A DNA stretch of 64,000 bases, taken from NCBI GenBank assembly GCA_036375715.1, contig DASVBS010000006.1, positions 1-64,000 on the forward strand, written 5' to 3'. A program made the position numbers and the translations under genes. Shown here in pieces: positions 15,664 to 25,666 of the stretch. How positions within the stretch are numbered: the stretch's first letter is position 1; the number at the start of each line of letters is the position of its first letter. Source of the DNA: Longimicrobiaceae bacterium. Lineage in GTDB: Bacteria; Gemmatimonadota; Gemmatimonadetes; Longimicrobiales; Longimicrobiaceae. Below the pieces are notes generated by a model. That model saw nothing but the letters and a program-made list of their open reading frames with translations, was not told the origin of the DNA and did no database searches.

Positions 15664-17409
15664 ATGGAAAAGCGTCTGCTCCTCGCGGTGCTGCTGATCA
15701 GCGCCGTGATGGTGATCACGAACCTTCTCTTTCCGCCACCACCGCCCGTCGAGGAGTCTGCGGGCGAACCGACTGACAGCGTGGCCGCGGTCAGTACGCC
15801 CGCTGCACCCGCGGTCGCCGCCCCGGTGATCACGGCACCGGAGGATACGGTCGCGGCGGACACCGTCGTGGTCACCTCAGGCCTGTACCGCTACGCCTTC
15901 TCCACCCGTGGCGCGTCGCTGGTGCGCGCGGAGCTCCCGGAATACCCGTCGTATACCAGACCGGGCGAGTCGGTTCAGCTCGCGCCCGAGGACGCGGACG
16001 AGTTCCTCTCGCTCCGCCTGGTCGTCGGCTCCGATACGATCGACCTCAGCCGCGTAGTCTTCACGCCGAACCTGGCGTCGATCACGCTGGCCGAGGGTGG
16101 TGAGCCGCAGACGTTGCGCTTCTCCTACGCCGACCCGTCGGGCTTTGGCGTCAATCTCAGCTACACCTTCCAGCCCGACCGATACCTGATCCGCGTGCGG
16201 GGGGAGGTGATCGGTCTCGCCGGCCGGCCGGCCACGCTGGTGACCGCAATGGGTCCCGGGCTGGCGCCGCACGAGGCTCGAGATCACCACAGCGAGCGAG
16301 AGCTCGCGGTGGTGCTGCGCAGCGACGGCGACGTGGAACGGCTGCGCATGGCCAACCTGCAGGGTAGCGTTCCGCTGCCGGGCCCCATGACCTGGGTGGG
16401 GTTGAAGGACAAGTACTTCGTTGTCGCCCAGATCGCTGGAGACGAGCATCCCTTCACGCAGGGAACCGCTACCCGCCTCCGCGACGTCAGCCACTTCTTC
16501 GTGGAGGGTGAGGACACGATCGCGGCGAGCCTACCCCGGGCGGAGGTGATCGCCGCGCTGCCCGTGTCGGCCGACGGGGTAGTCGAGTACGACCTCTATG
16601 CGGGGCCGCAGGACTTCCAGCAGCTCGCCGCCGCCGGGTACGAGCTGGAGGACGTCACGCAGTACGCGTACGCCTGGCTGGAGCCGGTCATTCGCCCGTT
16701 TGCGGCCCTCATCCTTATCATCCTGGACTTCCTGCACGACACCCTCGACCTCGCCTACGGATGGGTGCTCGTGATCTTCGGCGTGTTCCTGCGGATCCTG
16801 CTGTGGCCGTTGAACGCCAAGGCATTCCGTGCCCAGCTGAAGAACATGGCGGTCACACCGCTGATGCAGGAAATTCGCGAGAAGTACAAGGATGATCCGC
16901 AGAAGCAGCAGGAAGCGCTGATGCGGCTCTACAAAGAGCACGGATTCAACCCGCTCGCGGGCTGCCTCCCCATGCTGCTACCGTGGCCGGTGCTGATCAC
17001 GCTGTTCTTCGTCTTCCAGAACACGATCGCGTTCCGGGGCGCGGGCTTCCTCTGGCTGCCCGACCTGTCTCTGCGTGACCCGCTGTACGTCCTGCCCCTC
17101 TTCCTGGTGGCGTCGATGTTCGCGATGCAGTGGGTGACGACACAGATGAGCGGCGTGGAGCAGAACCCGCAGATGAAGATGATGATGTACGTCCTTCCCA
17201 TCATGATGGGCATCTTCTTCTACAGCATGCCCGCGGGTCTGAACCTCTACTACGCGACCACCAACGTCGCCGGGCTGCCGCAGCAGCTGATGATCGCCCG
17301 GGAGCGGCGCCGGGCGCAGGAAGAGATGAAGGCACAGAAAGGCTCGCCCCGGCCGGCTCCGATGCCTTCGGGCTCGAAAGGCCGGAAGAAGAGGCAGGCT
17401 CGCGGCTGA
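15664..17409 (+). CDS. yidC: Membrane protein insertase YidC/Oxa1
   Basis: A 581-residue inner-membrane insertase of the Gram-negative type. An N-terminal helix (residues 5-22) is followed by a large periplasmic beta domain (~60-335) and the conserved five-helix insertase domain (~350-550). Characteristic parts are the cytoplasmic stretch KNMAVTPLMQEIREKYKDDP and FNPLAGCLPMLLPWPVLITL, and NLYYATTNVAGLPQQ in the last helix region. The basic tail (GSKGRKKRQARG) may contact ribosomes. It works with SecYEG or alone to insert membrane proteins. Confidence 0.97.
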   Translation: MEKRLLLAVLLISAVMVITNLLFPPPPPVEESAGEPTDSVAAVSTPAAPAVAAPVITAPEDTVAADTVVVTSGLYRYAFSTRGASLVRAELPEYPSYTRPGESVQLAPEDADEFLSLRLVVGSDTIDLSRVVFTPNLASITLAEGGEPQTLRFSYADPSGFGVNLSYTFQPDRYLIRVRGEVIGLAGRPATLVTAMGPGLAPHEARDHHSERELAVVLRSDGDVERLRMANLQGSVPLPGPMTWVGLKDKYFVVAQIAGDEHPFTQGTATRLRDVSHFFVEGEDTIAASLPRAEVIAALPVSADGVVEYDLYAGPQDFQQLAAAGYELEDVTQYAYAWLEPVIRPFAALILIILDFLHDTLDLAYGWVLVIFGVFLRILLWPLNAKAFRAQLKNMAVTPLMQEIREKYKDDPQKQQEALMRLYKEHGFNPLAGCLPMLLPWPVLITLFFVFQNTIAFRGAGFLWLPDLSLRDPLYVLPLFLVASMFAMQWVTTQMSGVEQNPQMKMMMYVLPIMMGIFFYSMPAGLNLYYATTNVAGLPQQLMIARERRRAQEEMKAQKGSPRPAPMPSGSKGRKKRQARG

Positions 17410-17424
17410 ACCGCCTTCCGTCCG

Positions 17425-18801
17425 ATGCGCGGCATCTTCGACGACACCATCGCCGCCATCGCGACCCCTCCCGGCCGTGGGGCGGTGGCGCTCGTTCGGG
17501 TTTCCGGACCTGCCGCCGCCGCCCTCCTCCTCCGGATCTGTCCCACCCTGAAAGGTGAGCTACCTCGACCGCGCGAGCCGCGGCTGCTCGCCGTCGTACA
17601 CCCGGAACGGGGTGAGCGACTCGATCATGCCCTGGTTACCTACTTCCCCGGGCCGGCCAGCTACACTGGCGAGGACACGGTCGAGCTCTCCACCCACGGA
17701 GGAATGCTCACCCCGCAGTTGGTGCTGGACGCGCTGTTGGCCGCCGGGGCGCGCCAGGCGGAGCGCGGCGAGTTCACGCGGCGTGCGTTGTTCAACGGCA
17801 AGTTGGATCTCCTGCAGGCCGAAGCCATCGGCGACCTGATCGACGGCCACTCCCCAGCCCTGCACCGCGTGGCGGTTCACCAGATGGAGCGCGGACTGTC
17901 GCGCCGCGTAGAGGAGCTACGCCGAGAGGTGATTCGCCTGGAAGGGATGGTCGCCTACTCGATCGATTTTCCCGAGGAGGACGAGCCGCCTGTCCCGCCT
18001 GAGCAGATCGACACGGCCGCCGTGGCGGTGATGGAGCGTCTCGAGGCGCTGGTGCGTACCGTGCCGCACGGCGAGCTGCTGCGTTCGGGAGCAATGCTGG
18101 TGCTGGCCGGGCGTCCAAACTCGGGAAAGTCCTCCCTCTTCAATGCCCTGCTTGGGCTCGAACGAGCCATCGTTACCGAGATTCCCGGAACGACGCGCGA
18201 CGCTCTGGAGGCGGAGCTGACCCTGGAGGGATATCCCTTCCGGCTGGTGGATACCGCCGGGCTTCGCCCCGCGGCGGACCGGGTGGAGGCGATCGGGATC
18301 GAGGTTGCCCGGCGCTACCTGGAGGCAGCCCAGCTCGTCCTCTTCTGCGTGCCGGCGGGACGCGAGATCGATTCCGAGGAGCAGGGCTTCCTCGCGTCCA
18401 TGCCGGAGGAGCGGCGGTTACTGGTGCGGACGATGAGCGATCTCCTGGGGCGAGAGGCGGAAGACGGAAATGGGGAGAGCTCAGGCAGTGTGGCCGTCTC
18501 GGTCATCACTGGTGAGGGGTTGGACGCGCTGCGACGGGAGGTGGTCACGCGAGTGTTCGCCGGGTTGCAGGAGCTGGACGGGGAGGTCCCGCTCGTCACC
18601 CGTGAACGACATGCGAGGGCGCTGCGCGGCGCGCTGGAGGAGCTGAGCGCCTTCCGGAAGGCGATGCGTGATGGCGTTCCCATGGAGCTGGCGGCGACCC
18701 ACCTCGGCACCGCGGCACTGCGCCTCGAGGAGCTTATCGGCGTCGTCACGCCAGACGACGTACTCGCTGAGGTGTTCGGATCCTTCTGCGTGGGGAAGTA
18801 G
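17425..18801 (+). CDS. mnmE: tRNA uridine-5-carboxymethylaminomethyl modification GTPase MnmE
   Basis: A 458-residue GTPase that, with MnmG, modifies uridine 34 of several tRNAs. The N-terminal folate-binding domain begins DDTIAAIATPPGRGAVALVR. The G domain near residues 220-370 has GRPNSGKSSLFNALL (G1), TTRDALE (G2) and DTAGLR (G3). The C-terminus ends FCVGK, the family CxGK motif. Its partner mnmG is 3 kb downstream on the same strand. The start is 15 bp after yidC. Confidence 0.97.
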   Translation: MRGIFDDTIAAIATPPGRGAVALVRVSGPAAAALLLRICPTLKGELPRPREPRLLAVVHPERGERLDHALVTYFPGPASYTGEDTVELSTHGGMLTPQLVLDALLAAGARQAERGEFTRRALFNGKLDLLQAEAIGDLIDGHSPALHRVAVHQMERGLSRRVEELRREVIRLEGMVAYSIDFPEEDEPPVPPEQIDTAAVAVMERLEALVRTVPHGELLRSGAMLVLAGRPNSGKSSLFNALLGLERAIVTEIPGTTRDALEAELTLEGYPFRLVDTAGLRPAADRVEAIGIEVARRYLEAAQLVLFCVPAGREIDSEEQGFLASMPEERRLLVRTMSDLLGREAEDGNGESSGSVAVSVITGEGLDALRREVVTRVFAGLQELDGEVPLVTRERHARALRGALEELSAFRKAMRDGVPMELAATHLGTAALRLEELIGVVTPDDVLAEVFGSFCVGK

Positions 18802-18968
18802 CTTTCGGGCCATTCTGCGCCCATCTGAGCTGTTCGGCGCCTGAAATCGACCTGTGGGTCGCCCTCGGTGGGGATCGTGTGTTTAAAGCGATTCTGGCGA
18901 TTCGGTTTCTTCGGGTTGTATTCGGGTCTCGCCGCGGACTCTCAACCCTATCGATCGGAGGCAAGAGG

Positions 18969-19868
18969 ATGCGCTATGCGACAATGGCACTGCTCGGAGT
19001 GCTCGTGGCGGGACTGTGGCCCATCGAGGGGAGCGCCCAGGAGGCCGGCTCGCAAGTATCGCTGTGGGAGCGGGCCGCGCCGGGCGCGGTCGGTGACTCG
19101 GCCTCCGATCGACCGACCATCACGCCCTATCTGCTCCCGGCGACTCAGCGCCCGAGGGCGGCGGTCGTGGTATTCCCTGGAGGAGGCTACGGACACCTCG
19201 CCGTCGACCATGAGGGTGACCAGGTCGCGCGCTGGCTGAATTCGCTCGGGATCAACGCCTTCGTTGTGCGCTACCGGCTCGGTCCCCAATACCACCATCC
19301 GGCGATGATTCAGGATGCGCAGCGGGCGATCCGGACGGTCCGGGCGCGTGCACGGGAGTGGGGCATTGATCCGGCGCGCGTCGGGGTGATCGGGTTCTCC
19401 GCCGGAGGTCATCTCGCGAGCACCACCGGCACCCATTTCGATGACGAGATCCCGGTGCTCGGGGACGAGGTGGATCGACAGTCGGCGCGCCCGGATTTCA
19501 TGATGCTGATCTACCCGGTCATCACCATGCAGGCGAGCTACACCCACCGCGGCTCGCGAACCAATCTGTTGGGGGAAGACGCGGATCCCGCCCTGGTGTG
19601 GGAATTGTCGAACGAGACTCAGGTGACCCCGCGTACGCCCCCGACCTTCCTGGTGCACACGACGGATGACGCCGGTGTGCCGGTGGAGAACAGCCTGCGA
19701 TTCTACCGGGCGCTCCGCGAAGCGGGGGTGCCTGTCGAAATGCACCTCTTCGAGACCGGGCGTCACGGTTTCGGCCTGGCGCCGGACAACCCGGTGCTTT
19801 CGCGCTGGACCGCGCTGGCGGAGGCGTGGATGCGGAGCCACGGCTGGCTGGGGGAGGGAGTCGGCTGA
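18969..19868 (+). CDS. Secreted alpha/beta-hydrolase (esterase-like)
   Basis: A 299-residue protein with a signal peptide (MRYATMALLGVLVAGLWPIE, cleavage likely after GSAQ). The hydrolase fold shows VVVFPGGGYGHLAVDHEG (oxyanion region), the nucleophile elbow GFSAGGHLAST, an Asp in HTTDDAGVPVENS and the catalytic His in RHGFGL. This matches esterases acting on acylated sugars or similar substrates (BD-FAE/acetylxylan esterase-like). The ATG at 18969 has a strong GGAGG site; longer in-frame starts lack a signal peptide. It is preceded by 167 non-coding bases and followed by a hairpin. Confidence 0.85.
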   Translation: MRYATMALLGVLVAGLWPIEGSAQEAGSQVSLWERAAPGAVGDSASDRPTITPYLLPATQRPRAAVVVFPGGGYGHLAVDHEGDQVARWLNSLGINAFVVRYRLGPQYHHPAMIQDAQRAIRTVRARAREWGIDPARVGVIGFSAGGHLASTTGTHFDDEIPVLGDEVDRQSARPDFMMLIYPVITMQASYTHRGSRTNLLGEDADPALVWELSNETQVTPRTPPTFLVHTTDDAGVPVENSLRFYRALREAGVPVEMHLFETGRHGFGLAPDNPVLSRWTALAEAWMRSHGWLGEGVG

Positions 19869-19901
19869 GTCGCCGAGCGAACAACCTCGGGACGGATGCA
19901 G

Positions 19902-19937
19902 AACGGCTTCGCCCCATGGGAGGAAGCCGTTTGCTTT
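19902..19937 (+). terminator. Terminator-like hairpin after the esterase gene
   Basis: AACGGCTTC (19902-19910) and GAAGCCGTT (19923-19931) form a perfect 9-bp stem with a 12-nt loop, followed by TGCTTT. It lies between convergent genes and may serve both strands weakly. Confidence 0.5.
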
Positions 19938-19945
19938 GCGGACAG

Positions 19946-20245
19946 CTAGTGAGCGATCTCGAATCCGCCAGTAGGCGCCACGTCGGCCGGTTCTCGCTCC
20001 AGGCGGTCGACGCGGGCGGCCGGGGGACCCCTCCGCAGCCGGGAAGCGAAATCGTCCAGCGCGTCCACCGTGCCGCGGGCGACGACCTCGACGACCCCGT
20101 CCCTCCGGTTGCGCACGAAGCCGGAGATCCCCAGGGCGTTGGCTTCCTGCCGGGCCCACCAGCGAAAGCCGACGCCCTGCACGCGGCCGTGAATCAGGAA
20201 GCGCTCCGTCCGCTGGGGCGTGGCTTCACCCGTAATCCGGCTCAT
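19946..20245 (-). CDS. acyP: Acylphosphatase
   Basis: A 99-residue enzyme that hydrolyses acyl phosphates. The family signature is complete: RFLIHGRVQGVGFRWWARQ with the catalytic Arg in GVGFR, then ISGFVRNRRDGVVEVVARG with the catalytic Asn in VRN. The ATG at 20245 overlaps the upstream YtxH-like gene by 20 bp, so they are probably co-transcribed. Confidence 0.92.
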   Translation of the reverse strand: MSRITGEATPQRTERFLIHGRVQGVGFRWWARQEANALGISGFVRNRRDGVVEVVARGTVDALDDFASRLRRGPPAARVDRLEREPADVAPTGGFEIAH

Positions 20246-20786
20246 CGTCCAGTTCGGACGAGGTTTCCTCGTGACCGCCGAGCGGGATCCCCAGGGTGGC
20301 GAGCACGGCGCCCAGGCCACCCTGCTCTTCGATGAAGGTGCGGATCTGCTGCGAGATTGCGGCACTGATCCCGCCCATGATCGCGCCTTTGATCTGGTTC
20401 TTCGCCTTCGCCAGCGCGGGGCGGCTGCTCTCGGCTTCGTCGCTGTCGCCCGCGAGCAGGAAGCCGAGTGCGAACGCGATCCCGAGTGCGGCCAGTGGAT
20501 TTCGCTCAACGGCGCGGAGCGCGCCGGTACGCTCCTCGAGCTTTTCCTCTGCTGCGTCGAAGAGGCGCCCCGCGCTGCGGCGTGCGCGGTGTGCGGCGTC
20601 GCCCAGGCGATCGCGGAGCTCTCCTCCGTGTTCGAAGGCCTCCGCCGCGCGGTCGCGTAGGCTCTCCCCCTCGCGCTCGGGATCCTGTCCAGGGGCGTCG
20701 AATTTCCCGCTCATCCCCACGCCCTTGTCGGGCTGGGAGGAGAGGTGGGCGTGTACGTCGCCGCTGCCGCTGCTGCTGGATTCCAT
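20226..20786 (-). CDS. Membrane-anchored YtxH/DUF883-like protein
   Basis: A 186-residue protein. Residues ~35-90 are a highly charged amphipathic helix region (SLRDRAAEAFEHGGELRDRL, AAEEKLEERTGALRAV), followed by one short hydrophobic helix (NPLAALGIAFALGFLLAG, residues ~95-113) and a second mildly hydrophobic helix (AKNQIKGAIMGGISAAIS). This layout is shared by ElaB/YqjD/YtxH stress proteins, some of which bind ribosomes at the membrane. It belongs to a four-gene unit with a YqjE-like and a YqjD-like protein upstream and acylphosphatase downstream. Confidence 0.65.
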   Translation of the reverse strand: MESSSSGSGDVHAHLSSQPDKGVGMSGKFDAPGQDPEREGESLRDRAAEAFEHGGELRDRLGDAAHRARRSAGRLFDAAEEKLEERTGALRAVERNPLAALGIAFALGFLLAGDSDEAESSRPALAKAKNQIKGAIMGGISAAISQQIRTFIEEQGGLGAVLATLGIPLGGHEETSSELDDEPDYG

Positions 20787-20813
20787 GGAAGCGTCCTGTC
20801 GTTGCGGTCGGGG

Positions 20814-21269
20814 TCAGCCTCTGAGGTCGCGCTTGAGCTCCTGCATCTCGGCTCGGGCCCAGTCGCGATCCTCCTTGAGAGTGGCGATCGTCGCGTCCGG
20901 ACCCTGCAAGGCGCGCAGGCGCCTCATCCCGGCGAAGCCGAAGAGGGCACCGATCAACAGGTAAACCGCCCCGACGATCAGTGCGGAAGCCCAGTAGTTG
21001 CCGAGTAGCTGCCCGACGAGGATCACCAGGAAGGCGGTGAGAACGAGGCCACCCGCGGCGGCCAGCCCGCCGGCTATCGCGAGCTTGAGCACCCCGTTGG
21101 TGGTCTGGCGAACGCTCTGCCGAACCTCGGCTTTCGCGAGGGCGATCTCCTGCCGGATGAGCGCCGAGCTGTCCTGCGCGAGCTGTCGGAACAGCGGGGC
21201 GAGCTCGGGCTCGCGCCCGACCGGGCGAGGTGGAGCTTCGGTGGGCGGAATCGAGACCTTGGTTGCCAT
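20814..21269 (-). CDS. Phage-holin-3-6/YqjE-like membrane protein
   Basis: A 151-residue protein: an N-terminal amphipathic helix (LFRQLAQDSSALIRQEIALA, KAEVRQSVRQ), two adjacent membrane helices (residues ~60-85 and ~92-115), and a charged C-terminal helix (LKEDRDWARAEMQELKRD). This is the layout of the YqjE/holin-3-6 superfamily. Despite the family name it is not evidence of phage; the same gene accompanies YqjD-type proteins in many bacteria, as here. Confidence 0.75.
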   Translation of the reverse strand: MATKVSIPPTEAPPRPVGREPELAPLFRQLAQDSSALIRQEIALAKAEVRQSVRQTTNGVLKLAIAGGLAAAGGLVLTAFLVILVGQLLGNYWASALIVGAVYLLIGALFGFAGMRRLRALQGPDATIATLKEDRDWARAEMQELKRDLRG

Positions 21270-21278
21270 GGGGATACC

Positions 21279-21572
21279 TCAGCGCAGGAGTTTGCCCACC
21301 AGCCACCCGGCCGCCACCGCAGCCAGCAGGGTCGGGAGCGGTCGCTCGCGGAGCTGGCGCTCCAGGAAGCCGGTCAGACCAGCGCCATCGTCGGCCCCCT
21401 CCTCGGGGGACGGTGCCCCACGGCGGTGCTCGCGTTCCATACGATCCCAACTCGCGCGCTCAAGCCGCTCCGCCGCCTCGAAGAGCTCGGCAGACTGTCG
21501 ACTGGGGCGGTCTTCTCTCTGCTCGTAATCGGAGGGGCCGCCCACAGGGGCGGCGGGTTCCTCGTTCGGCAT
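21279..21572 (-). CDS. Small YqjD/DUF883-like membrane protein
   Basis: A 97-residue acidic protein with one C-terminal membrane helix (LPTLLAAVAAGWLVGKLL) preceded by the conserved-looking ERQLRERP. Similar proteins (DUF883) anchor in the membrane by the C-terminus. Two ATG codons lie in tandem (21575 and 21572) after a strong GGGAGGAGG site; I chose the second for better spacing. It is the first gene of the unit that also contains the holin-like and YtxH-like genes. Confidence 0.65.
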   Translation of the reverse strand: MPNEEPAAPVGGPSDYEQREDRPSRQSAELFEAAERLERASWDRMEREHRRGAPSPEEGADDGAGLTGFLERQLRERPLPTLLAAVAAGWLVGKLLR

Positions 21573-21719
21573 CATCTCCTCCTCCCAGGGACGCAGGCAA
21601 GGCCGCAGGGAATTTGTCAAAGGTGCAATGGATGTGCCATCCCCGGAGCCGAGGCGGGGACGGAACGGGCCTTCTTCTTCGAGGTGGAAGGATGGTGTGA
21701 CGGGTGTCCGCGGGGGGAT

Positions 21720-21735
21720 GGTTTCACGTGGAACC
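21720..21735. promoter_or_regulatory. parS centromere site 1
   Basis: GGTTTCACGTGGAACC is a 16-bp palindrome-like site matching the ParB-binding consensus TGTTTCACGTGGAACA at all 14 core positions. It lies 67 bp before mnmG and 2.1 kb before parA. ParB loads here and spreads to mark the origin region for segregation. Confidence 0.85.
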
Positions 21736-21801
21736 TGCTTCTGGGAGGGGCGTAGTAGCGCACGCTTTTCGTGAACGCAAACCCCTGCTGGGTCGAGTGT
21801 G

Positions 21802-23697
21802 ATGGAGCGAGCGTACGATGTGATCGTGATCGGTGGGGGCCACGCGGGCGTGGAGGCGGCCGCTGCCGCAGCCCGCCTGGGCGCCACCACGCTGCTTGTC
21901 ACGCCCAACTTGAGCGCGATCGGTCAGATGAGCTGCAATCCCGCGATTGGCGGGGTGGCGAAAGGGACGGTCGTGCGGGAGGTGGACGCGCTCGGCGGGG
22001 TGATGGGCCTGGCGACGGACCGAGCGCGCATCCAGTTCCGGATGCTGAACCGCTCCAAGGGCCCGGCGGTCTGGGCGCCGCGAGCGCAGTGCGATCGCGG
22101 GCTGTATCCGCGGGTGGTGCGTGCCCTGCTGGAGGAGCTCGAGCTGCTTCGCTTCTTCCAGGGAATGGTTGGCTCGCTTCTGCTGGAGGGGGACCGGGTG
22201 ACCGGGGTGCGCACGGAGGACGGGGTCGAGTTCCGGGGACGCTCGGTGGTGCTCACCACGGGAACCTTTCTGCGCGGTCGCATTCACGTCGGAGGGTCCC
22301 CGACGGTCGCGGCCGGACGCGCCGGCGAGCCGCCTTCGGTCCGGCTGGCGGAGCAGCTGGAGGCGCTCGGACTGGAGGTGGCACGCTTCAAGACGGGAAC
22401 CCCACCGCGCGTCGATGGGCGCTCGGTGGACCTCGACCGCCTCGAGGTGCAGGAGGGCGAGCTGCCGGAGTATCGCTTCTCTGCGTGGCGGCGGGAGACC
22501 CTGTTGCCGCAGCGGCCCTGCTGGATCACCTGGGCCGGTCCAGAGCTACAGGAGATAGTCCGGCGCAATCTCGAGCGGTCGGCATTGTACGGGGGAGAGA
22601 TCGCGGGAAGGGGGCCTCGCTACTGCCCGTCGATCGAAGACAAGGTCGTGAAGTTCCCCGACGCGCCCCGCCACCAGATCTTCCTGGAGCCGGAGGGTCT
22701 GGAGACCACTGAGCTGTACGTGAACGGTCTCTCCACCTCGCTGCCCCTGGAGGTGCAGGTGGAGATGCTGTCCAGGGTGCCGGGGCTGGAGCGCGCCCGC
22801 CTGACCAAGGCGGGCTATGCGATCGAGTACGACTACTTCCCCCCGCACCAGCTCCGCCCGACCCTCGAGCTCAAGGCCCTGGAGGGGCTCTTCCTGGCGG
22901 GACAGGTGAACGGAACGACCGGGTACGAAGAGGCGGCGGGGCAGGGCGTGATCGCAGGCGCCAATGCTGCGCTCCGCGCACGGGGCCGCGATCCCCTCAT
23001 TCTGGGGCGGGACCAGGGCTTCATCGGGGTTCTGATCGACGACCTGGTCACCCGGGGCACCGACGAGCCGTACCGGCTCTTCACCTCGCGGGCGGAGTTC
23101 CGCCTCCTGCTCCGGCAGGACAACGCATTGGCTCGTCTGGGCCCCGTAGCCGCGGAAGTTGGCCTGCTAACGGATGAGCAGCGCGCCCGTCTCGAGGAGC
23201 GTCTGAAGCTCGCCGCCCGGGTCTCCGATTGGCTCACCCAGACCAACGCAACGCCGGAGGCGACGCGAGAGTTGCTCGAAGAAGCCGGGTCGACGCCGCT
23301 GCGCGAGCCCACCCGCATCGCCACCGTGCTCAAGCGCCCTAAAGTGGACGTACATGAGCTGGTCGCGGCTTGCGGCGGCTTCCCCGATCCGGACGTGGAT
23401 CCGGCCGACCTCGAAGAGGCACTGACCGGTGCCGAGATGGAGCTCCGCTACAGCGGGTATCTCGCTCGCGAGCGTGAACGGGCCGAAGGTCTCCGCCGGC
23501 AGCACGACTTCATCCTGCCCGACGACCTCCCGTACGCAGAGCTTACCTCCCTATCCACGGAGGCGCGGCAGAAGCTGGTGCGGATTCGCCCCGCCACTCT
23601 GGGGCAGGCCGCCGGCATCCCCGGGATCTCGCCCAGTGATCTGCAGAACCTGGTGATCGAAGTGCGCAAGCTGCGCGCGGCTACGAGCGCTGCGTGA
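21802..23697 (+). CDS. mnmG: tRNA uridine-5-carboxymethylaminomethyl modification enzyme MnmG
   Basis: A 631-residue FAD enzyme and partner of MnmE. The dinucleotide-binding start VIVIGGGHAGVEAAAAAARL is followed by SCNPAIGGVAKG, FRMLNRSKGPAVWAPRAQ and the FAD-contacting NGTTGYEEAAGQG near residue 365. The C-terminal helical domain carries TLGQAAGIPGISPSDLQNL. I use the ATG at 21802; a GTG directly before it is an alternative. parS-like sites lie on both sides of the gene, and parA-parB follow as in many origin regions. Confidence 0.97.
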   Translation: MERAYDVIVIGGGHAGVEAAAAAARLGATTLLVTPNLSAIGQMSCNPAIGGVAKGTVVREVDALGGVMGLATDRARIQFRMLNRSKGPAVWAPRAQCDRGLYPRVVRALLEELELLRFFQGMVGSLLLEGDRVTGVRTEDGVEFRGRSVVLTTGTFLRGRIHVGGSPTVAAGRAGEPPSVRLAEQLEALGLEVARFKTGTPPRVDGRSVDLDRLEVQEGELPEYRFSAWRRETLLPQRPCWITWAGPELQEIVRRNLERSALYGGEIAGRGPRYCPSIEDKVVKFPDAPRHQIFLEPEGLETTELYVNGLSTSLPLEVQVEMLSRVPGLERARLTKAGYAIEYDYFPPHQLRPTLELKALEGLFLAGQVNGTTGYEEAAGQGVIAGANAALRARGRDPLILGRDQGFIGVLIDDLVTRGTDEPYRLFTSRAEFRLLLRQDNALARLGPVAAEVGLLTDEQRARLEERLKLAARVSDWLTQTNATPEATRELLEEAGSTPLREPTRIATVLKRPKVDVHELVAACGGFPDPDVDPADLEEALTGAEMELRYSGYLARERERAEGLRRQHDFILPDDLPYAELTSLSTEARQKLVRIRPATLGQAAGIPGISPSDLQNLVIEVRKLRAATSAA

Positions 23698-23699
23698 CG

Positions 23700-23715
23700 A
23701 GTTCCACGTGAAACG
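23700..23715. promoter_or_regulatory. parS centromere site 2
   Basis: AGTTCCACGTGAAACG contains GTTCCACGTGAAAC, an exact match to the 14-bp core of the Bacillus-type parS consensus. It lies 2 bp after the mnmG stop and 78 bp before parA, so ParB bound here could also affect parAB expression. Confidence 0.88.
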
Positions 23716-23793
23716 TCGCCACGGTTTCTGGACGCGGCTGGATCCGCCGGGTTATATTGACTGCCCCGTCGACACCCCAGCCGTGGAGTGACG

Positions 23794-24611
<818 letters not shown>

Positions 24612-24615
<4 letters not shown>

Positions 24616-25547
24616 ACGCACGACGCACGCCGGCTGCCGACGCGCCCGCGGAGTCGGCGCGCCGGCGCACTCGGCTCGGCAAGGGTCTGGGTGCGCTGCT
24701 GGGGGAGTATCTGCCCGACGAGCCGGACGCAAGTGACAGCGGCTACCGGGTGGTGCCGGTTGCCCGCATCGCCACCAACCCCTACCAGCCACGCCGCCAG
24801 TTCACCGAAGAGGAGCTGACGGAACTGGAGCACTCCATCCGCGAAAACGGGCTCCTGCAGCCTCTCGTGGTACGCCCGGCGTCCTCCGCAGCGCCCGCCG
24901 GCGCGGAGTGGGAGCTGGTGGCCGGAGAGCGCCGTTGGCGGGCCGTGCGGCGCCTCGGCTGGACCGAGGTGCCGGTGGTGGTCCGGGAGATCGACGATCG
25001 TACGCTCCTCGTTCTGGCGATCGTCGAGAACGTCCAGCGCGCGGACCTGTCCCCGCTCGAGGAGGCGGAGGCGTACCGGCGGCTCATCGAGGAGTTCGGC
25101 TACACCCAGAAGGAGGTAGCCGCGAGCGTCGGTCGTGAGCGCTCGACGGTGACCAACCTGCTACGACTGCTCCAGCTCCCGGCCAGCATCCAGAGCATGG
25201 TCTCGAGTGGCGAGCTGTCGATGGGTCATGCTCGCGCCCTGCTCGGCATCGCCGACCCCCGTCAGATGGCCGATCTGGCCCGCCGCGTGGTCCGGGAGGG
25301 GCTCTCCGTCCGGGCGATCGAGGAGGAAGTGCGGCGCCGGCAGGCTCCTCCCGCTCGCAAGCCCCGACCGGAGCGCCCCGGAGGCGCCCACCTACGACAG
25401 ATCGAGAGCGAGCTGCAGCGAGCCCTCGGCACGGCGGTACGGATTCGCCTCGGTAAGGGGAACAGCGGCAGAGTGGAGATTCCGTTCTATTCGACCGAAG
25501 ATTTCGAGAGGGTAACGGAGCTGCTCCTCGGAAGCAGCGAGTCCTAG
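24612..25547 (+). CDS. parB: Chromosome partitioning protein ParB/Spo0J
   Basis: A 311-residue ParB CTPase/DNA-binding protein. The N-terminal [15 protein letters not shown] ends a short basic leader that likely contacts ParA. The CTP-binding core contains [20 protein letters not shown] and [36 protein letters not shown] precedes the helix-turn-helix ([20 protein letters not shown]). The C-terminal ~60 residues form the dimerisation domain. It should bind the two parS sites flanking mnmG. Translation is coupled to parA. Confidence 0.96.
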
Positions 25548-25666
25548 TCCGGGACTTGCGACTGCTCGAACGTGCCCGGCCTGCCTGGAGCGTCTCCCGG
25601 CGTGCCGGGCTCGCTTGCGCACGCCGCTGAACAGCCCTGGCCCCTCCAGTCCATCAGCGTAGAAGC

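Noticed and set aside
20814-21269. Phage holin, possible prophage
   Set aside because: The family is shared with YqjE-type bacterial proteins. The gene sits with YqjD/YtxH-like genes and no other phage gene is present.
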